Below are positions 36,089-45,284 of a stretch of DNA of 64,000 bases, in pieces. The translations under genes and the position numbers were made by a program. This stretch comes from Bradyrhizobium nanningense (GTDB lineage Bacteria > Pseudomonadota > Alphaproteobacteria > Rhizobiales > Xanthobacteraceae). The DNA lies in NCBI RefSeq assembly GCF_004114535.1, contig NZ_LBJC01000026.1, positions 1-64,000 of the forward strand, given 5' to 3'. Within the stretch, counting starts at the first letter, position 1, and every line of letters starts with the position of its first letter. A model generated the notes under the pieces. The model was not told where the DNA came from. It did not search any database and saw nothing but the letters and a program-made list of their open reading frames with translations.

Positions 36089-36756
36089 CTACAGGTCGCG
36101 GCGCCTTGCCAGAGTCATACCGCTGGCAATCGGCAGAAGGACACGATCAACGCGCTCGTCGGCTGCAATCTTCGAATTGAGTTTTCGTAAAGCGACTGTG
36201 TCGGGATCGTTTTCATTTGGATGGGCCACGCGGCCGCGCCGAAGCATGTTGTCAGGATAATCAACCCGCCCGGCCGAACGAGCCGCAACGCTCCCTCATA
36301 ATAGGTGTCGTAGCTAGTTTTATCCGCGTCGATGAAAGCAAGGTCGAAATGGCTTGTACGGCCTTCAGCCTCCAGCAGCCCCAGCGTCTCGACGGCTGGA
36401 GCAATCCGAACATCGATCCTGTCCGCGACGCCGGCCCTCTTCCAGTGTTCACACGCAATCGCCGTCCACTCGTCGTTGATGTCACAGGCGATGATGCGCC
36501 CTTCAGGCGGCAGCGCTTGGGCAATCGCGAGCGTACTGTAGCCGGTAAACGTGCCGACCTCCAGGATGCGGCGAGCGGCCATTGCCGCCACTAACAATGC
36601 AAGCAAATGGCCTTGCTCGGGGCTAATCTGCATCCGGCCATCCGGCATGGTCTGTGTCCGCAACCGCAACATTTTCAATTCGTCGTGCTCGGGCGGCTGA
36701 TGGGCCAGCAGATAGCAGTAAAGGCGGGTGTCCATATGGGTGAATTTGTCAGCCAT
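36089..36756 (-). pseudogene. Class I SAM-dependent O-methyltransferase, one-base frameshift
   Basis: The N-terminal 160 residues are a normal caffeoyl-CoA/catechol-type O-methyltransferase: RILEVGTFTGYSTLAIAQ (SAM loop), IIACDIND, and FDLAFIDADKTSYDTYYE. Right after GGLIIL at about 36255 the frame slips. In the next frame the true C-terminus appears: DNMLRRGRVAH, then NDPDTVALRKLNSKIA and ERVDRVLLPIASG, ending at a TAG at 36089. A single missing base, probably one G of a GG pair, explains it. Without the fix the product ends in an unrelated tail (stop at 36115). The start has GGAG six bases upstream. A sequencing error remains possible. Confidence 0.82.
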
Positions 36757-36758
36757 CG

Positions 36759-37195
36759 TTACTCCATCGGCTGAAAGCCAGATGCTTTGACGACCTCAGC
36801 CCAGTGCTGCGTCTCGGAAGCAATCAGGCGAGAAAACTCAGCTGGCGAGGCTTGCACCGGTTCAAGGCATAACCCCAGCATCCCAACTCTGACGGATTCT
36901 GCTGCGAGTGCTTCGCGAACCGACTTGTAAAGCTGGTCGACTGTATCGACCGGGGTGCCCGCCGGAACGATGAGACCAAATCGTTCGAGACTCTCCAGGG
37001 CGGGATAACCGGCTTCCCTAAACGTAGGCACATTAGGAAGCACAGAGCTGCGGCTGGGGGCGCTGGTGACAAGCGCTCGCAGGTCGTTGCTTTGAATACT
37101 GGGCAACAACGTGCCGATGGTGCTGATGCAGGCGGCGATGTGGCCACCGATCACGTCCTGCATGACCGTGACTCGCCTTTATATGGGACGTGGAC
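36759..37195 (-). pseudogene. TctC/Bug-type solute-binding protein remnant (C-terminal part)
   Basis: Only the C-terminal 134 residues are in frame: MQDVIGGHIAACISTIGTLL, the segment LPNVPTFREAGYPAL and a typical ending. These match lobe 2 of Bug-family extracytoplasmic binding proteins. Just upstream, in another frame, HVPYKGESR is visible, the segment that normally precedes it, so there is also a frameshift at about 37165. Nothing of the N-terminal lobe or the signal peptide is left. It stops two bases before the O-methyltransferase start. Confidence 0.75.
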
Positions 37196-37421
37196 TGCGT
37201 GCCTACGTGGGACGCGGGACGAGCGAACCATTGGACATGTTGCCGGATAGCCACGATGGCTGAAAATGCACGGCGGGACAGGCGAGAACCCGGCGCAGAT
37301 GGATCGCCATTCATTGCAGGACGTTGCGGCGCCATGGGAACATGGCGTGGGTGTCGGGGCGACAGTACGCGCCCCGGTTGCATATTCGCGATGATTTCTT
37401 TGCTAATTTGAGAAGATTGAG

Positions 37422-40400
37422 ATGGCCGGACCGACAAAGGCAGGTGGGCGGATCGGGTACGGGCTGAGATCCATCGTGCGTCATTCCCTGGCGACATTCC
37501 TCGCCACCACCGCGCTCGGCGTTGTCACCGCGCATGCCGTGGACGGCACCTGGACCGGCGGCTCTTCGGACTGGACCAATCCGACCAACTGGTCGTCCAA
37601 CCCGAGCGTGCCCAACGGGACCGCGACCTTCGCCAACGCCGGCAGCACGGCGGTCGACAACAACAACGGCGCCGTCAGCATCGGCACGATCCGGTTCGCG
37701 AACACCTCGCAGGCCTATACGTTCACGATCGGCAATCCGTTCATCGTCAACGGAACGGGCATCATCAACAACGACACGGTCAACACCCAGAACTTCGAGG
37801 TCACCTCCGGCAACAATCTGGTGTTCCAGAACAGCAGCACCGCGAGCGGCGGCGCCGGAATCGTGATCATCACGAACGACGTCGGCGGCAACGTCAATTT
37901 CATCCAGACCGGCACGGCCGGAACGGCAAGGCTCATCAACAACGGCGTCGTCACGTTCGGGAATTCGGCCTCTGCCGGCAGCGCGACGATCACCACCAAC
38001 AACGGCGCAACGACGAACTTCACCGGCGCGGCCACCGGCGGCAGCGCCAGATTCATCGCCAATGCCGGCGGCACCGTCGATATCTCAGGCCTGACTATCG
38101 ACGGAATGACGGCCGGATCGATCGAAGGCGCCGGCAATTATGTTCTCGGCGCCAACACACTCAGCACCGGCAGTCTCAACACCTCGACCCAGGTCGACGG
38201 CATCATCTCCGGCACCGGCGGCCTGACCAAGGTCGGCACGGGTACGCTGACGCTGGCCGGCACCAACACCTACACGGGCGCGACGACGATCTCGGCCGGA
38301 ACACTGGCAATCTCGGGCTTTGGCAGTATTTCGTCATCCAGCGTCGTCACGGTAGACGCGACGTTCGACATCTCGGCGTCCGCCGTTCCGTTCAACGCAA
38401 TCACGACGCTGGCCGGCAGCGCTTCTGGCGTCGTCAACATGGGTGGCAACGGGCTAGTGATCACCAATGGCTCGACCGAGTTTGCCAGCGTGATCCAGGG
38501 CACTGGCGGGATCGAGGTGTTCGGCGGCACACAGACGCTCTCCGGCGTGAATACTTATTCGAATGCCACGCAGATCGATGCCGGAGCCACTTTGGCGCTG
38601 AAAGGCGCCGGCTCGATCGCGAATTCGGCGTTCGTCTCGTTCAGCGCGGCGAACGCCACGCTCGACGTATCGCAGACCACCTCCGGCACATCCGTCCGCG
38701 GCCTTGGTTCGCCCGCTGGCAGCGGCATCGTCGCGCTGGGATCGAAGACGCTGACGATCACGTCCGGCAGCGTCTTCGGCGGCGTGATCCGGGACGGCGG
38801 CATTGCCGGTGGTAGCGGCGGCGGCATTGTCATCTCGGCCGGTGCCGTTCAGGCGCTCGGGGGCGTCAACACCTATACCGGAGCGACCACCATCCAAGCC
38901 CTTGGGGAGCTGGACCTCGTCAACTCGGGCGGGACCGACGGCAGCATCGCGACCTCGAGCAATGTCATTGCCAACGGCATCTTGGACATCACGGGCTTGA
39001 GCATTGGCACCTCGATCAAATCGCTGTCGGGTTCGGGCAACGTCAATCTCGGCGCCAACACGCTGACGATCACGAACGGCAACGGCACCTTCGCGGGTGT
39101 GATCGATGATGCCGGCGCGGGGGGCGGCCTTACACTGACGGGCGGCACGCAGAGGCTCACGGGCGCCAACACCTATACGGGCGCCACCAATGTGAATGGC
39201 GGCACGCTGGTGGTGGACGGCTCGATCCTGAACAGCCCGACCACCGTCAATGCCGGCGGCACGCTCGCCGGCAGCGGCACGATCGCGGGCGTCGCGGTCA
39301 ACGGCGGTACGCTGGCGCCCGGCAGCACGACGAACCCGTTCGGCCCGATGACGATCGGCGGATCGCTGACCTTTACCGCCGCCTCGACCTATCTGGTGCA
39401 GATCTCCTCGACCAATGCGAGCCTCACTCGGGTCACGGGCGCAGCCGGTCTCGGCGGCGCGGCGGTGAGCGTCAACTTCACATCGGGTACGATCAAAAAA
39501 CAGTATACGATCCTGACCGCGGCCGGCACCCTGGCCGGCAGCACCTTCAACCCGAACGTCGCCTCCAACACGCCGACGCTCAACGCGACGCTGAGCTACG
39601 ACCTCAATAACGTGTTCCTCAACGTCAACGTCAATTTCGCGCAAGGTGGCGGGCTCAACATCAACCAACAGAACGTCGCGAACACACTGACCAACTTCTT
39701 CAACACCACCGGCGGTATTCCCTCGGCCTTCGCGACACTGTCGCCAGCGGGGCTGACCACCGCCTCGGGCGAGCTCGGCACCGGTATCATCCAGTCGGCG
39801 ATCAATGCCGACGGCCAGTTCCTCAACCTGATGCTCGACCCGACCGTCGTCGGACGCAGCGGTGGCTTCGCCAAGGCGGGCAGCGTCGCACAGTTCGCCG
39901 AAAGCGATGAGGCAGCCGCCTACGCCGCGATGCGGCCGGCCACCGCGCGCGAGCGCGAGGCTTACGCGATGGCGACCAAGGCGCCGCTTTTTTCCTCGCA
40001 GCCAAGCAGCCGCTGGAGCGTCTGGGCAGCCGGCTATGGCGGTTCGGCCGAGGTCGGCGGCAACGCACTGGTCGGCTCGCAGGATCTGACGGCGCGGGCC
40101 TGGGGCGGTGCGGCCGGCGCGGACTACAGGATCTCGGTGGACACGCTGGTCGGCTTTGCGCTCGGCGGCGGCGGACTGAATTACTCGCTCGCCAATGCGA
40201 TGGGTTCGGGCTCGGCCGACCTGTTCCAGGCCGGTGTCTATGGCCGACACAATTTCGGACCGGCCTACGTCTCGGCTGCGCTCGCCTATGGCTGGCACGA
40301 CGTCACGACCAACCGCACCGTGACGCCCGGCGGCTTCGACCAGCTCCAGGGCCGTTTCAAGGCCGACACGTTCTCGGCGCGCTTCGAGGGCGGCTATCGC

Positions 40401-40850
40401 TTCACGACGCCGCTGATCGGCATCACGCCCTACGCTGCGGCGCAGGTGACGAATTTCAATCTTCCCAATTACTCCGAAGTCAGCCTCAACGGCGGCGGAC
40501 TGTTCGCCCTGAACTACGCTTCACAATCGCTGACCAATGCTCGCTCCGAGCTCGGCCTGCGCACCGACAAGTCCTACGCCATGCAGAACGGCGTGCTGAC
40601 GCTGCGTGGCCGCGCCGCCTGGGCGCACGACTACAATCCGAGCCGCGCCGTCACCGCGCTGTTCCAGACTTTGCCGGGCACCAGCTTCGTCGTCAACAGC
40701 GCCAAGGTCGATGCCGAGTCCGCGCTCGTGAGCGGCAGCGCCGAGATGAAATGGCTGAGCGGCTTCTCGATCGCCGCCACCTTCGACGGCGAGTTCTCAG
40801 GCAACGTCACCAGCTATTCCGGCAAGGGCGTGTTCAAGTACGCCTGGTGA
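37422..40850 (+). CDS. Autotransporter (type V secretion) with PATR passenger repeats
   Basis: A 1142-residue protein. An N-terminal export signal (about residues 1-40, ending VVTAHA) is followed by a glycine-, threonine- and asparagine-rich beta-helical passenger. Autotransporter-associated beta-strand repeats are clear, such as GTGTLTLAGTNTYTGATTI, GVNTYTGATTIQ and GANTYTGATNVNGGTL. The last 270 residues form the beta-barrel (WSVWAAGYGG, GADYRISVDTLVGFA, WAHDY). The protein ends KYAW, with tryptophan instead of the usual terminal phenylalanine of outer-membrane barrels. Function of the passenger is unknown; adhesion or biofilm roles are common in the family. A terminator hairpin lies at 41033. 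Confidence 0.9.
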   Translation: MAGPTKAGGRIGYGLRSIVRHSLATFLATTALGVVTAHAVDGTWTGGSSDWTNPTNWSSNPSVPNGTATFANAGSTAVDNNNGAVSIGTIRFANTSQAYTFTIGNPFIVNGTGIINNDTVNTQNFEVTSGNNLVFQNSSTASGGAGIVIITNDVGGNVNFIQTGTAGTARLINNGVVTFGNSASAGSATITTNNGATTNFTGAATGGSARFIANAGGTVDISGLTIDGMTAGSIEGAGNYVLGANTLSTGSLNTSTQVDGIISGTGGLTKVGTGTLTLAGTNTYTGATTISAGTLAISGFGSISSSSVVTVDATFDISASAVPFNAITTLAGSASGVVNMGGNGLVITNGSTEFASVIQGTGGIEVFGGTQTLSGVNTYSNATQIDAGATLALKGAGSIANSAFVSFSAANATLDVSQTTSGTSVRGLGSPAGSGIVALGSKTLTITSGSVFGGVIRDGGIAGGSGGGIVISAGAVQALGGVNTYTGATTIQALGELDLVNSGGTDGSIATSSNVIANGILDITGLSIGTSIKSLSGSGNVNLGANTLTITNGNGTFAGVIDDAGAGGGLTLTGGTQRLTGANTYTGATNVNGGTLVVDGSILNSPTTVNAGGTLAGSGTIAGVAVNGGTLAPGSTTNPFGPMTIGGSLTFTAASTYLVQISSTNASLTRVTGAAGLGGAAVSVNFTSGTIKKQYTILTAAGTLAGSTFNPNVASNTPTLNATLSYDLNNVFLNVNVNFAQGGGLNINQQNVANTLTNFFNTTGGIPSAFATLSPAGLTTASGELGTGIIQSAINADGQFLNLMLDPTVVGRSGGFAKAGSVAQFAESDEAAAYAAMRPATAREREAYAMATKAPLFSSQPSSRWSVWAAGYGGSAEVGGNALVGSQDLTARAWGGAAGADYRISVDTLVGFALGGGGLNYSLANAMGSGSADLFQAGVYGRHNFGPAYVSAALAYGWHDVTTNRTVTPGGFDQLQGRFKADTFSARFEGGYRFTTPLIGITPYAAAQVTNFNLPNYSEVSLNGGGLFALNYASQSLTNARSELGLRTDKSYAMQNGVLTLRGRAAWAHDYNPSRAVTALFQTLPGTSFVVNSAKVDAESALVSGSAEMKWLSGFSIAATFDGEFSGNVTSYSGKGVFKYAW

Positions 40851-40877
40851 GCTGACGCAGCCGCGGCCCGGGCGCGG

Positions 40878-41001
40878 TCCCGACCGGCGTGTTCAAGACC
40901 TTGGACGGCTACATCAACATCGCCACGACCGGTGGGCGGATCTGGGAACGCTGCGCGCAGGCGATCGGCGCACCTGAGCTCTATGCCCATCCCGACTATG
41001 C
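40878..41001 (+). repeat. Displaced 124-bp copy of the CoA-transferase gene
   Basis: It matches 20900-21023 at 123 of 124 bases (T at 40902 versus C at 20924) in the same orientation, without matching flanks. It lies between the autotransporter stop and its terminator hairpin and is not part of a larger gene. The near identity implies a recent copying event. Confidence 0.95.
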
Positions 41002-41032
41002 TGTGACCGTCACGCACCCGCTCTCCGACGAC

Positions 41033-41066
41033 AAAGCCCGGCGCGAGCCGGGCTTTGCTTCTTGTT
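41033..41066 (+). terminator. Rho-independent-type hairpin after the autotransporter gene
   Basis: A perfect 9-bp stem AAAGCCCGG / CCGGGCTTT with the loop CGCGAG, followed by GCTTCTTGTT. It can serve the plus strand, and because the stem has A/T ends on both sides it may also act for the convergent outer-membrane protein gene that stops at 41082. Confidence 0.8.
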
Positions 41067-41081
41067 GACGCCTTCTGGATT

Positions 41082-41897
41082 TCAGTACTTCGCGACCACC
41101 GGAGTCGGGCTGAAAGCGTAGTTGAATCCAGCTCGCAAGACATGATCGTGGAACGAGACGCTGGTCGAATTGACGGTCCCGCCAAAATAGGTGGACGATC
41201 CCAAGTCTATGTAGAGATATTCGAGCTTGGCTGACCAGTTGCGGTTAAACTTCTTCTCGACACCGGCCCCTGCGGTCCAACCCCAGCGAGTCTTGCTCTC
41301 TGAAACCGCCGGACCGACGACCGTGATGGGCGCACCGATGGGCGTGTTGCTGTTTCCATCGAATAGCTGTGCGGTCAGCGTCGCCTGAGTGCCGAACTTG
41401 ACCTCACCAACAGCCAAACCACCCGTCGCATAGAGCAGCAGGCTCGGATCAGCCAAAAGTCCGGCTCGACCGCGGAAGGTCGCAAACCACGGGAAATCTG
41501 TGCTGCTGTTGGTCGAGCCGGAAAATCCAACCGAACCGATCCTGACCGCCAGAAGCGGATCAATCGAACGTCCACGCTCGCCGGTGCCCTGAATATCGGC
41601 CTCAACACCCAAAACCCATTTTGGATCGACCTGCCAGTTGTAGCCGACCTGAACGCCGCCAAGTCCTCCATCAACGTTCTGTCGGATGTTCACCCCAAGC
41701 GGTGAGGTCGGCAGGACCGAGGCATTCGACCGGCCCCAGCTATAGCCACCATTGGCGCCGGCGTAGAAGCCGGTCCAGCTCCAGATCGGATCGACCATGG
41801 CGGGGGCCTTCACGTAGGGTTTCGATGCCAGATCAGCGGCCAGTGTGCTGGTCGCGACCAGCGATGCCGCCACAATTCCCATCACAACCTGCTTCAT
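41082..41897 (-). CDS. Outer-membrane beta-barrel protein (Omp25/RopB-like)
   Basis: A 271-residue protein with a Sec signal peptide (residues 1-20, ending STLAA). The mature part has the alternating-strand signature of small alphaproteobacterial barrels: WSWTGFYAGANGGYSWG at its start, VGYNWQ, GVEADIQG, LLLYATGGLAVG, WTAGAGVEKKF, WSAKLEYLYIDLG, and a final strand VLRAGFNYAF. Unlike most members it ends in SPTPVVAKY, with tyrosine not phenylalanine. Proteins of this type are abundant surface components of rhizobia and brucellae. Confidence 0.9.
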   Translation of the reverse strand: MKQVVMGIVAASLVATSTLAADLASKPYVKAPAMVDPIWSWTGFYAGANGGYSWGRSNASVLPTSPLGVNIRQNVDGGLGGVQVGYNWQVDPKWVLGVEADIQGTGERGRSIDPLLAVRIGSVGFSGSTNSSTDFPWFATFRGRAGLLADPSLLLYATGGLAVGEVKFGTQATLTAQLFDGNSNTPIGAPITVVGPAVSESKTRWGWTAGAGVEKKFNRNWSAKLEYLYIDLGSSTYFGGTVNSTSVSFHDHVLRAGFNYAFSPTPVVAKY

Positions 41898-42048
41898 TGC
41901 AATGCCCCGTGAAAAACAAGAAAATCTACGGGGAGCATAAGCGCCAAGGCCGGCCCCGGCTGTCGCGCCACAGCAACATCGGGAAACAACCGCTAGGCGC
42001 CAGCAACCGGACTACGGCGACATGATAGAATTAAGACTTTGATCTAAC

Positions 42049-43569
42049 TCAATCTTTTATTGCCAGTTTATCCCGCTGCCGCCAACCGACACGGCCGAGC
42101 AAGCCGTCGATCACGGGCCAGAACAGCAGCACGATCGCCAGCGTCGTGATCGAGCCGACCAAACCGTTCGACCAGAACACCTTCAGGGTGCCGCCGGAGC
42201 CGATCATCGACAGGCGGAAGGCGTCCTCGGCGCGGTTGCCGAGCACGAGCGCGAGGGTAAACGGGGCCAAGGGAATGCCGATCTTCTTGAAGACGTAGCC
42301 GACGACACCAAAGCCGAGCATCAGCCAGATGTCGAACATCGCGTTCTGGATCGCGTAGGCGCCGATCGCGCAGGACACCACGATCATCGGCGCCACCGCA
42401 GCGAACGGCACACGCAGGATCGAGGCGAAGATCGGCACCGTCGTCAGCACCAGCACGAGGCCGACGACATTGCCGAGATACATCGAGGCGATCAGGCCCC
42501 AGACGAAGTCCTTGTGCTCGACGAACAGCAGCGGCCCCGGATTGAGCCCCCACACCATCAAGCCGCCAAGCAGGATCGCCGCGGTGCCCGAGCCGGGAAT
42601 GCCGAGCGCCAGCATCGGCAGCAGCGCCGAGGTACCGGAGGCATGCGCGGCCGTCTCGGGCGCGAACACGCCCTCGATGCGGCCCTTGCCGAAACTCTCA
42701 GGCTCCTTGGCGAAGCGCTTGGCAAGGTTGTAGCCCATGAAGGAGGCCGCGATCGCGCCGCCCGGGGTGATGCCGAGCCAGCAGCCGATGAAGGAGGAGC
42801 GCAGCAGCGTCACCCAGTATTTCGGCAGATCCTTCCAGACGCTGAGCACGACGCGCAGCGAAATGCTCGCCGCATGTCCCCGCAGCGCCAGCCGCTCCTC
42901 CATCGTCAGCAGGATCTCGCTGATGCCGAACAGGCCGATGACGGCGACCAGGAAGTTGATGCCGCGCAGCAACTCCGGCGAGCCGAAGGTCATGCGCAAA
43001 TTGCCCGACACGGTATCCATGCCGATACCGGCCAACAGCAGCCCCAGCGACATCGAGATCACCGTCTTGTGCTTGGCCTCGCGTCCCAATCCGACGAAGG
43101 AGCAGAAGGTGAGCAGATACACCGCGAAGAACTCGGGCGGACCAAATTTCAGCGCGAAGGACGAGATCATCGGCGCAAGGAAGGTGATCAGCAGCACCGC
43201 GACCAGCGAGCCGATGAAGGAGGAGGTGAACGCCGCGGTCAGCGCCTCCGCCGCCCGGCCCTTCTGCGCCATCGGATAGCCGTCGAAGGTGGTCGCGACG
43301 GACCAGGCTTCGCCGGGAATGTTGAACAGGATCGAGGTGATCGCACCGCCGAACAGCGCGCCCCAATAGATGCAGGACAGCATCACGATCGCCGAGGTCG
43401 GATCCATCGTGAAGGTGAGCGGCAACAGGATCGCGACGCCGTTGGGACCGCCGAGGCCCGGCAGCACGCCGACGAAGATACCGAGCACCAGCCCGACCAT
43501 CATCAGGACGAGCGTCTTCCACGTCAGCAGGACGGCAAAGCCGTGAAGCAGGAGACCGAAAGCTTCCAT
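42049..43569 (-). CDS. tctA: Tripartite tricarboxylate transporter, large permease subunit TctA
   Basis: A 506-residue protein with about twelve membrane segments. It shows the duplicated family motif GxxPGLGGPNG near residue 36 (GVLPGLGGPNGVAILLP), and IPGEAWSVATTFDGYPMAQKG and LGIPGSGTAAILLGGLMVWG later. With TctB and TctC it imports di/tricarboxylates or related acids driven by ion gradient. ATG 43569 is used; the open frame continues upstream through tctB in the wrong frame. The gene follows tctB after 11 bases. Confidence 0.94.
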   Translation of the reverse strand: MEAFGLLLHGFAVLLTWKTLVLMMVGLVLGIFVGVLPGLGGPNGVAILLPLTFTMDPTSAIVMLSCIYWGALFGGAITSILFNIPGEAWSVATTFDGYPMAQKGRAAEALTAAFTSSFIGSLVAVLLITFLAPMISSFALKFGPPEFFAVYLLTFCSFVGLGREAKHKTVISMSLGLLLAGIGMDTVSGNLRMTFGSPELLRGINFLVAVIGLFGISEILLTMEERLALRGHAASISLRVVLSVWKDLPKYWVTLLRSSFIGCWLGITPGGAIAASFMGYNLAKRFAKEPESFGKGRIEGVFAPETAAHASGTSALLPMLALGIPGSGTAAILLGGLMVWGLNPGPLLFVEHKDFVWGLIASMYLGNVVGLVLVLTTVPIFASILRVPFAAVAPMIVVSCAIGAYAIQNAMFDIWLMLGFGVVGYVFKKIGIPLAPFTLALVLGNRAEDAFRLSMIGSGGTLKVFWSNGLVGSITTLAIVLLFWPVIDGLLGRVGWRQRDKLAIKD

Positions 43570-43580
43570 TGCAGGCCCGC

Positions 43581-44123
43581 CTAGTGGCCGAAGGCCGCTT
43601 CGAGCGGCCCTTTCGGCATGATGACGTCGAAGGCGATGTCGAAGGTGACGAACATGACAGTCGTGAACAGCAAGGCCGTGAGCAGCGACTTCCACAGCGC
43701 GATCTTGCCGACGAAGCGCATGAAGCCCGCGATCAGGAAGAAGCTCGCGACATAGAGGCCGAGGAACTGCGTCACCAGGCAGAACAGCAGCGTCGGCACG
43801 AACACCGCCATCACGCGGCGCGCCTGCGCGTGCGTGACGAAGGTCTCGGCCGCCTTGCGGTGCGCGATCAGCGCCACGACCAAGCCATAGAGGCTGCCGC
43901 CGCCGAGGATGACCGAGAGATAGAACGGAAAATAGCCGGGCTCGGGCCCGGTCGCGTCCCAGGACGCGCCGGTACGCCAATTGTCGTAGCCGAGCGTGAC
44001 GGCGAGCGCGAGCAGCAGGAGGCAGACGAATATCTCGATCGTGCCGGAGGACACGACGGAGGGCGAGTCGTCTTCGGGCGCGGTCGGATCGTCGACGACG
44101 ATTTCGAGATCGGTTTGCGACAT
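43581..44123 (-). CDS. tctB: Tripartite tricarboxylate transporter, small permease subunit TctB
   Basis: A 180-residue protein with four membrane segments and the family pattern IGYDNW-like (LGYDNWRTGASW) and GPEPGYFPFYLSVIL. The N-terminal 35 residues are acidic and cytoplasmic. ATG 44123 (MSQTDLEIV) is preferred to upstream codons that lie in the palindromic repeat region. Confidence 0.9.
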   Translation of the reverse strand: MSQTDLEIVVDDPTAPEDDSPSVVSSGTIEIFVCLLLLALAVTLGYDNWRTGASWDATGPEPGYFPFYLSVILGGGSLYGLVVALIAHRKAAETFVTHAQARRVMAVFVPTLLFCLVTQFLGLYVASFFLIAGFMRFVGKIALWKSLLTALLFTTVMFVTFDIAFDVIMPKGPLEAAFGH

Positions 44124-44152
44124 GAGCTGATTTGCGAAAGCCTGCGTTACAT

Positions 44153-44295
44153 CACCTCTCCCGCTTGTGGGAGAGGCCGGCGCGAAGCGCCGGGTGAGGG
44201 GACTCTCCGCGAGTCCATCTGTCACTATCTTCGGGAAGAGAGCCCTCACCCCAACCCTTTCCCCGCAAAAACGGGGCGAGGGAGAAGAGGCAGAC
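44153..44295. repeat. Compound palindromic intergenic repeat between tctC and tctB
   Basis: Three hairpins are nested: CCTCTCCC/GGGAGAGG (44155-44176), CCGGCGC/GCGCCGG (44177-44193) and CCCCG/CGGGG (44261-44276). Outer arms GGGTGAGGG (44192-44200) and CCCTCACCC (44243-44251) pair with each other. The wording of the arms resembles the palindromic repeats scattered in Bradyrhizobium and other Rhizobiales genomes. In the tct transcript it could stabilise the upstream tctC message. Confidence 0.75.
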
Positions 44296-44297
44296 GA

Positions 44298-45284
44298 CTA
44301 CTTCGCGACGAAACCGGCTTCGGTCATCAGCGACTTGTTCAGCGCGTCATCCTCCTCGAGGAACTGCACCATGTCCTTGCCGGTGAGGAAGATCGGCTTC
44401 AAGGCCTGCTTCTCCATGTAATCCTTGTACTCGGCGGTCTGCGTCACCTTGTGGAAGAGATCGACATAGAACGCCTGCTGCTCGGCCGTCACCTTGCCGG
44501 GCAGGAACATCGCGCGCAGCATCAGATATTGCACGTCGACGCCCTCCTCCTTGCAGGTGGGGATGTCGGCCCAGGACTGGGTGTCCGTCACCTTGCTGGT
44601 GTAGGAAATGCGCTCCTTGTCGAACACGCAGAGCGGACGCACCTGGCCGGCACGCCAGACTTCGAGATTTTCGGATGGGTTGTTGACGTTGGCTTCGGTG
44701 TGGTTGCCGACCAACTGGGTCGCGGCCTCGCCGCCGGACTTGTAGGGCAGATAGGAGAACTTCGCGCCGGTCTTCTGCTCGAGGAAGACGGTCAGCACGT
44801 GGTCCTCGCGCTTGGAGCCGGTGCCGCCCATCTTGAACGGCGCGCTCGCGGCCTTGGCGGCCGCGACGAACTCCTTCACCGTCTTGGGGCCCGCGCTGTT
44901 GTCCCACAGCACGAACTGGTCGAGCGCGACCACCGAAACCGGGGTCAGCTCACGCCAGTTGAACGGGATCTTCGCCGACAGCGGCAGCATATAGATCAGC
45001 GAATAGGCGATCAGCACCTTGTTCGGATCGCCCTCGCTGGACTTCATGTACATCAGCGCTTCCGCGCCCGAGGCGCCGCCCTTCAGCGAGACGACGATCG
45101 GCTGCTTCATCAGATTGTTCTTCTGGATCGCGGCCTGCATCATCCGCGCCATCTGGTCGGAGGCACCGCCCGCGCCTGCCGCCACCACGATCTCGACCGG
45201 CTTGGCCGGCTCCCAGCCGGCGAAGGCCGGCGTGCTCAACAACAGCGCCGTCGCAGCGCCGACGGCTTTCACTGGAATTCGCAC
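44298..45284 (-). CDS. tctC: Tripartite tricarboxylate transporter, solute-binding protein TctC
   Basis: A 328-residue periplasmic protein of the Bug/TctC fold. The signal peptide covers residues 1-22 (ending PAFA). Then come VEIVVAAGAGGASDQMAR (ligand loop), GGTGSKREDHVLTVFLE and YKSGGEAATQLVGNH. It starts at a GTG (45284) with AGGGGA about ten bases upstream. As first gene of tctC-tctB-tctA it is separated from tctB by the palindromic repeat, which may allow higher expression of the binding protein. The substrate is unknown; the neighbours suggest a carboxylate linked to glycolate- or hydroxyacid-type metabolism. Confidence 0.92.
   Translation of the reverse strand: MRIPVKAVGAATALLLSTPAFAGWEPAKPVEIVVAAGAGGASDQMARMMQAAIQKNNLMKQPIVVSLKGGASGAEALMYMKSSEGDPNKVLIAYSLIYMLPLSAKIPFNWRELTPVSVVALDQFVLWDNSAGPKTVKEFVAAAKAASAPFKMGGTGSKREDHVLTVFLEQKTGAKFSYLPYKSGGEAATQLVGNHTEANVNNPSENLEVWRAGQVRPLCVFDKERISYTSKVTDTQSWADIPTCKEEGVDVQYLMLRAMFLPGKVTAEQQAFYVDLFHKVTQTAEYKDYMEKQALKPIFLTGKDMVQFLEEDDALNKSLMTEAGFVAK

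Noticed and set aside
38454..40298. 614-codon open frame on the minus strand
   Set aside because: Antisense to the autotransporter; composition rich in Arg, Gly and Asp as expected from a shadow frame of Gly/Thr/Asn repeats.
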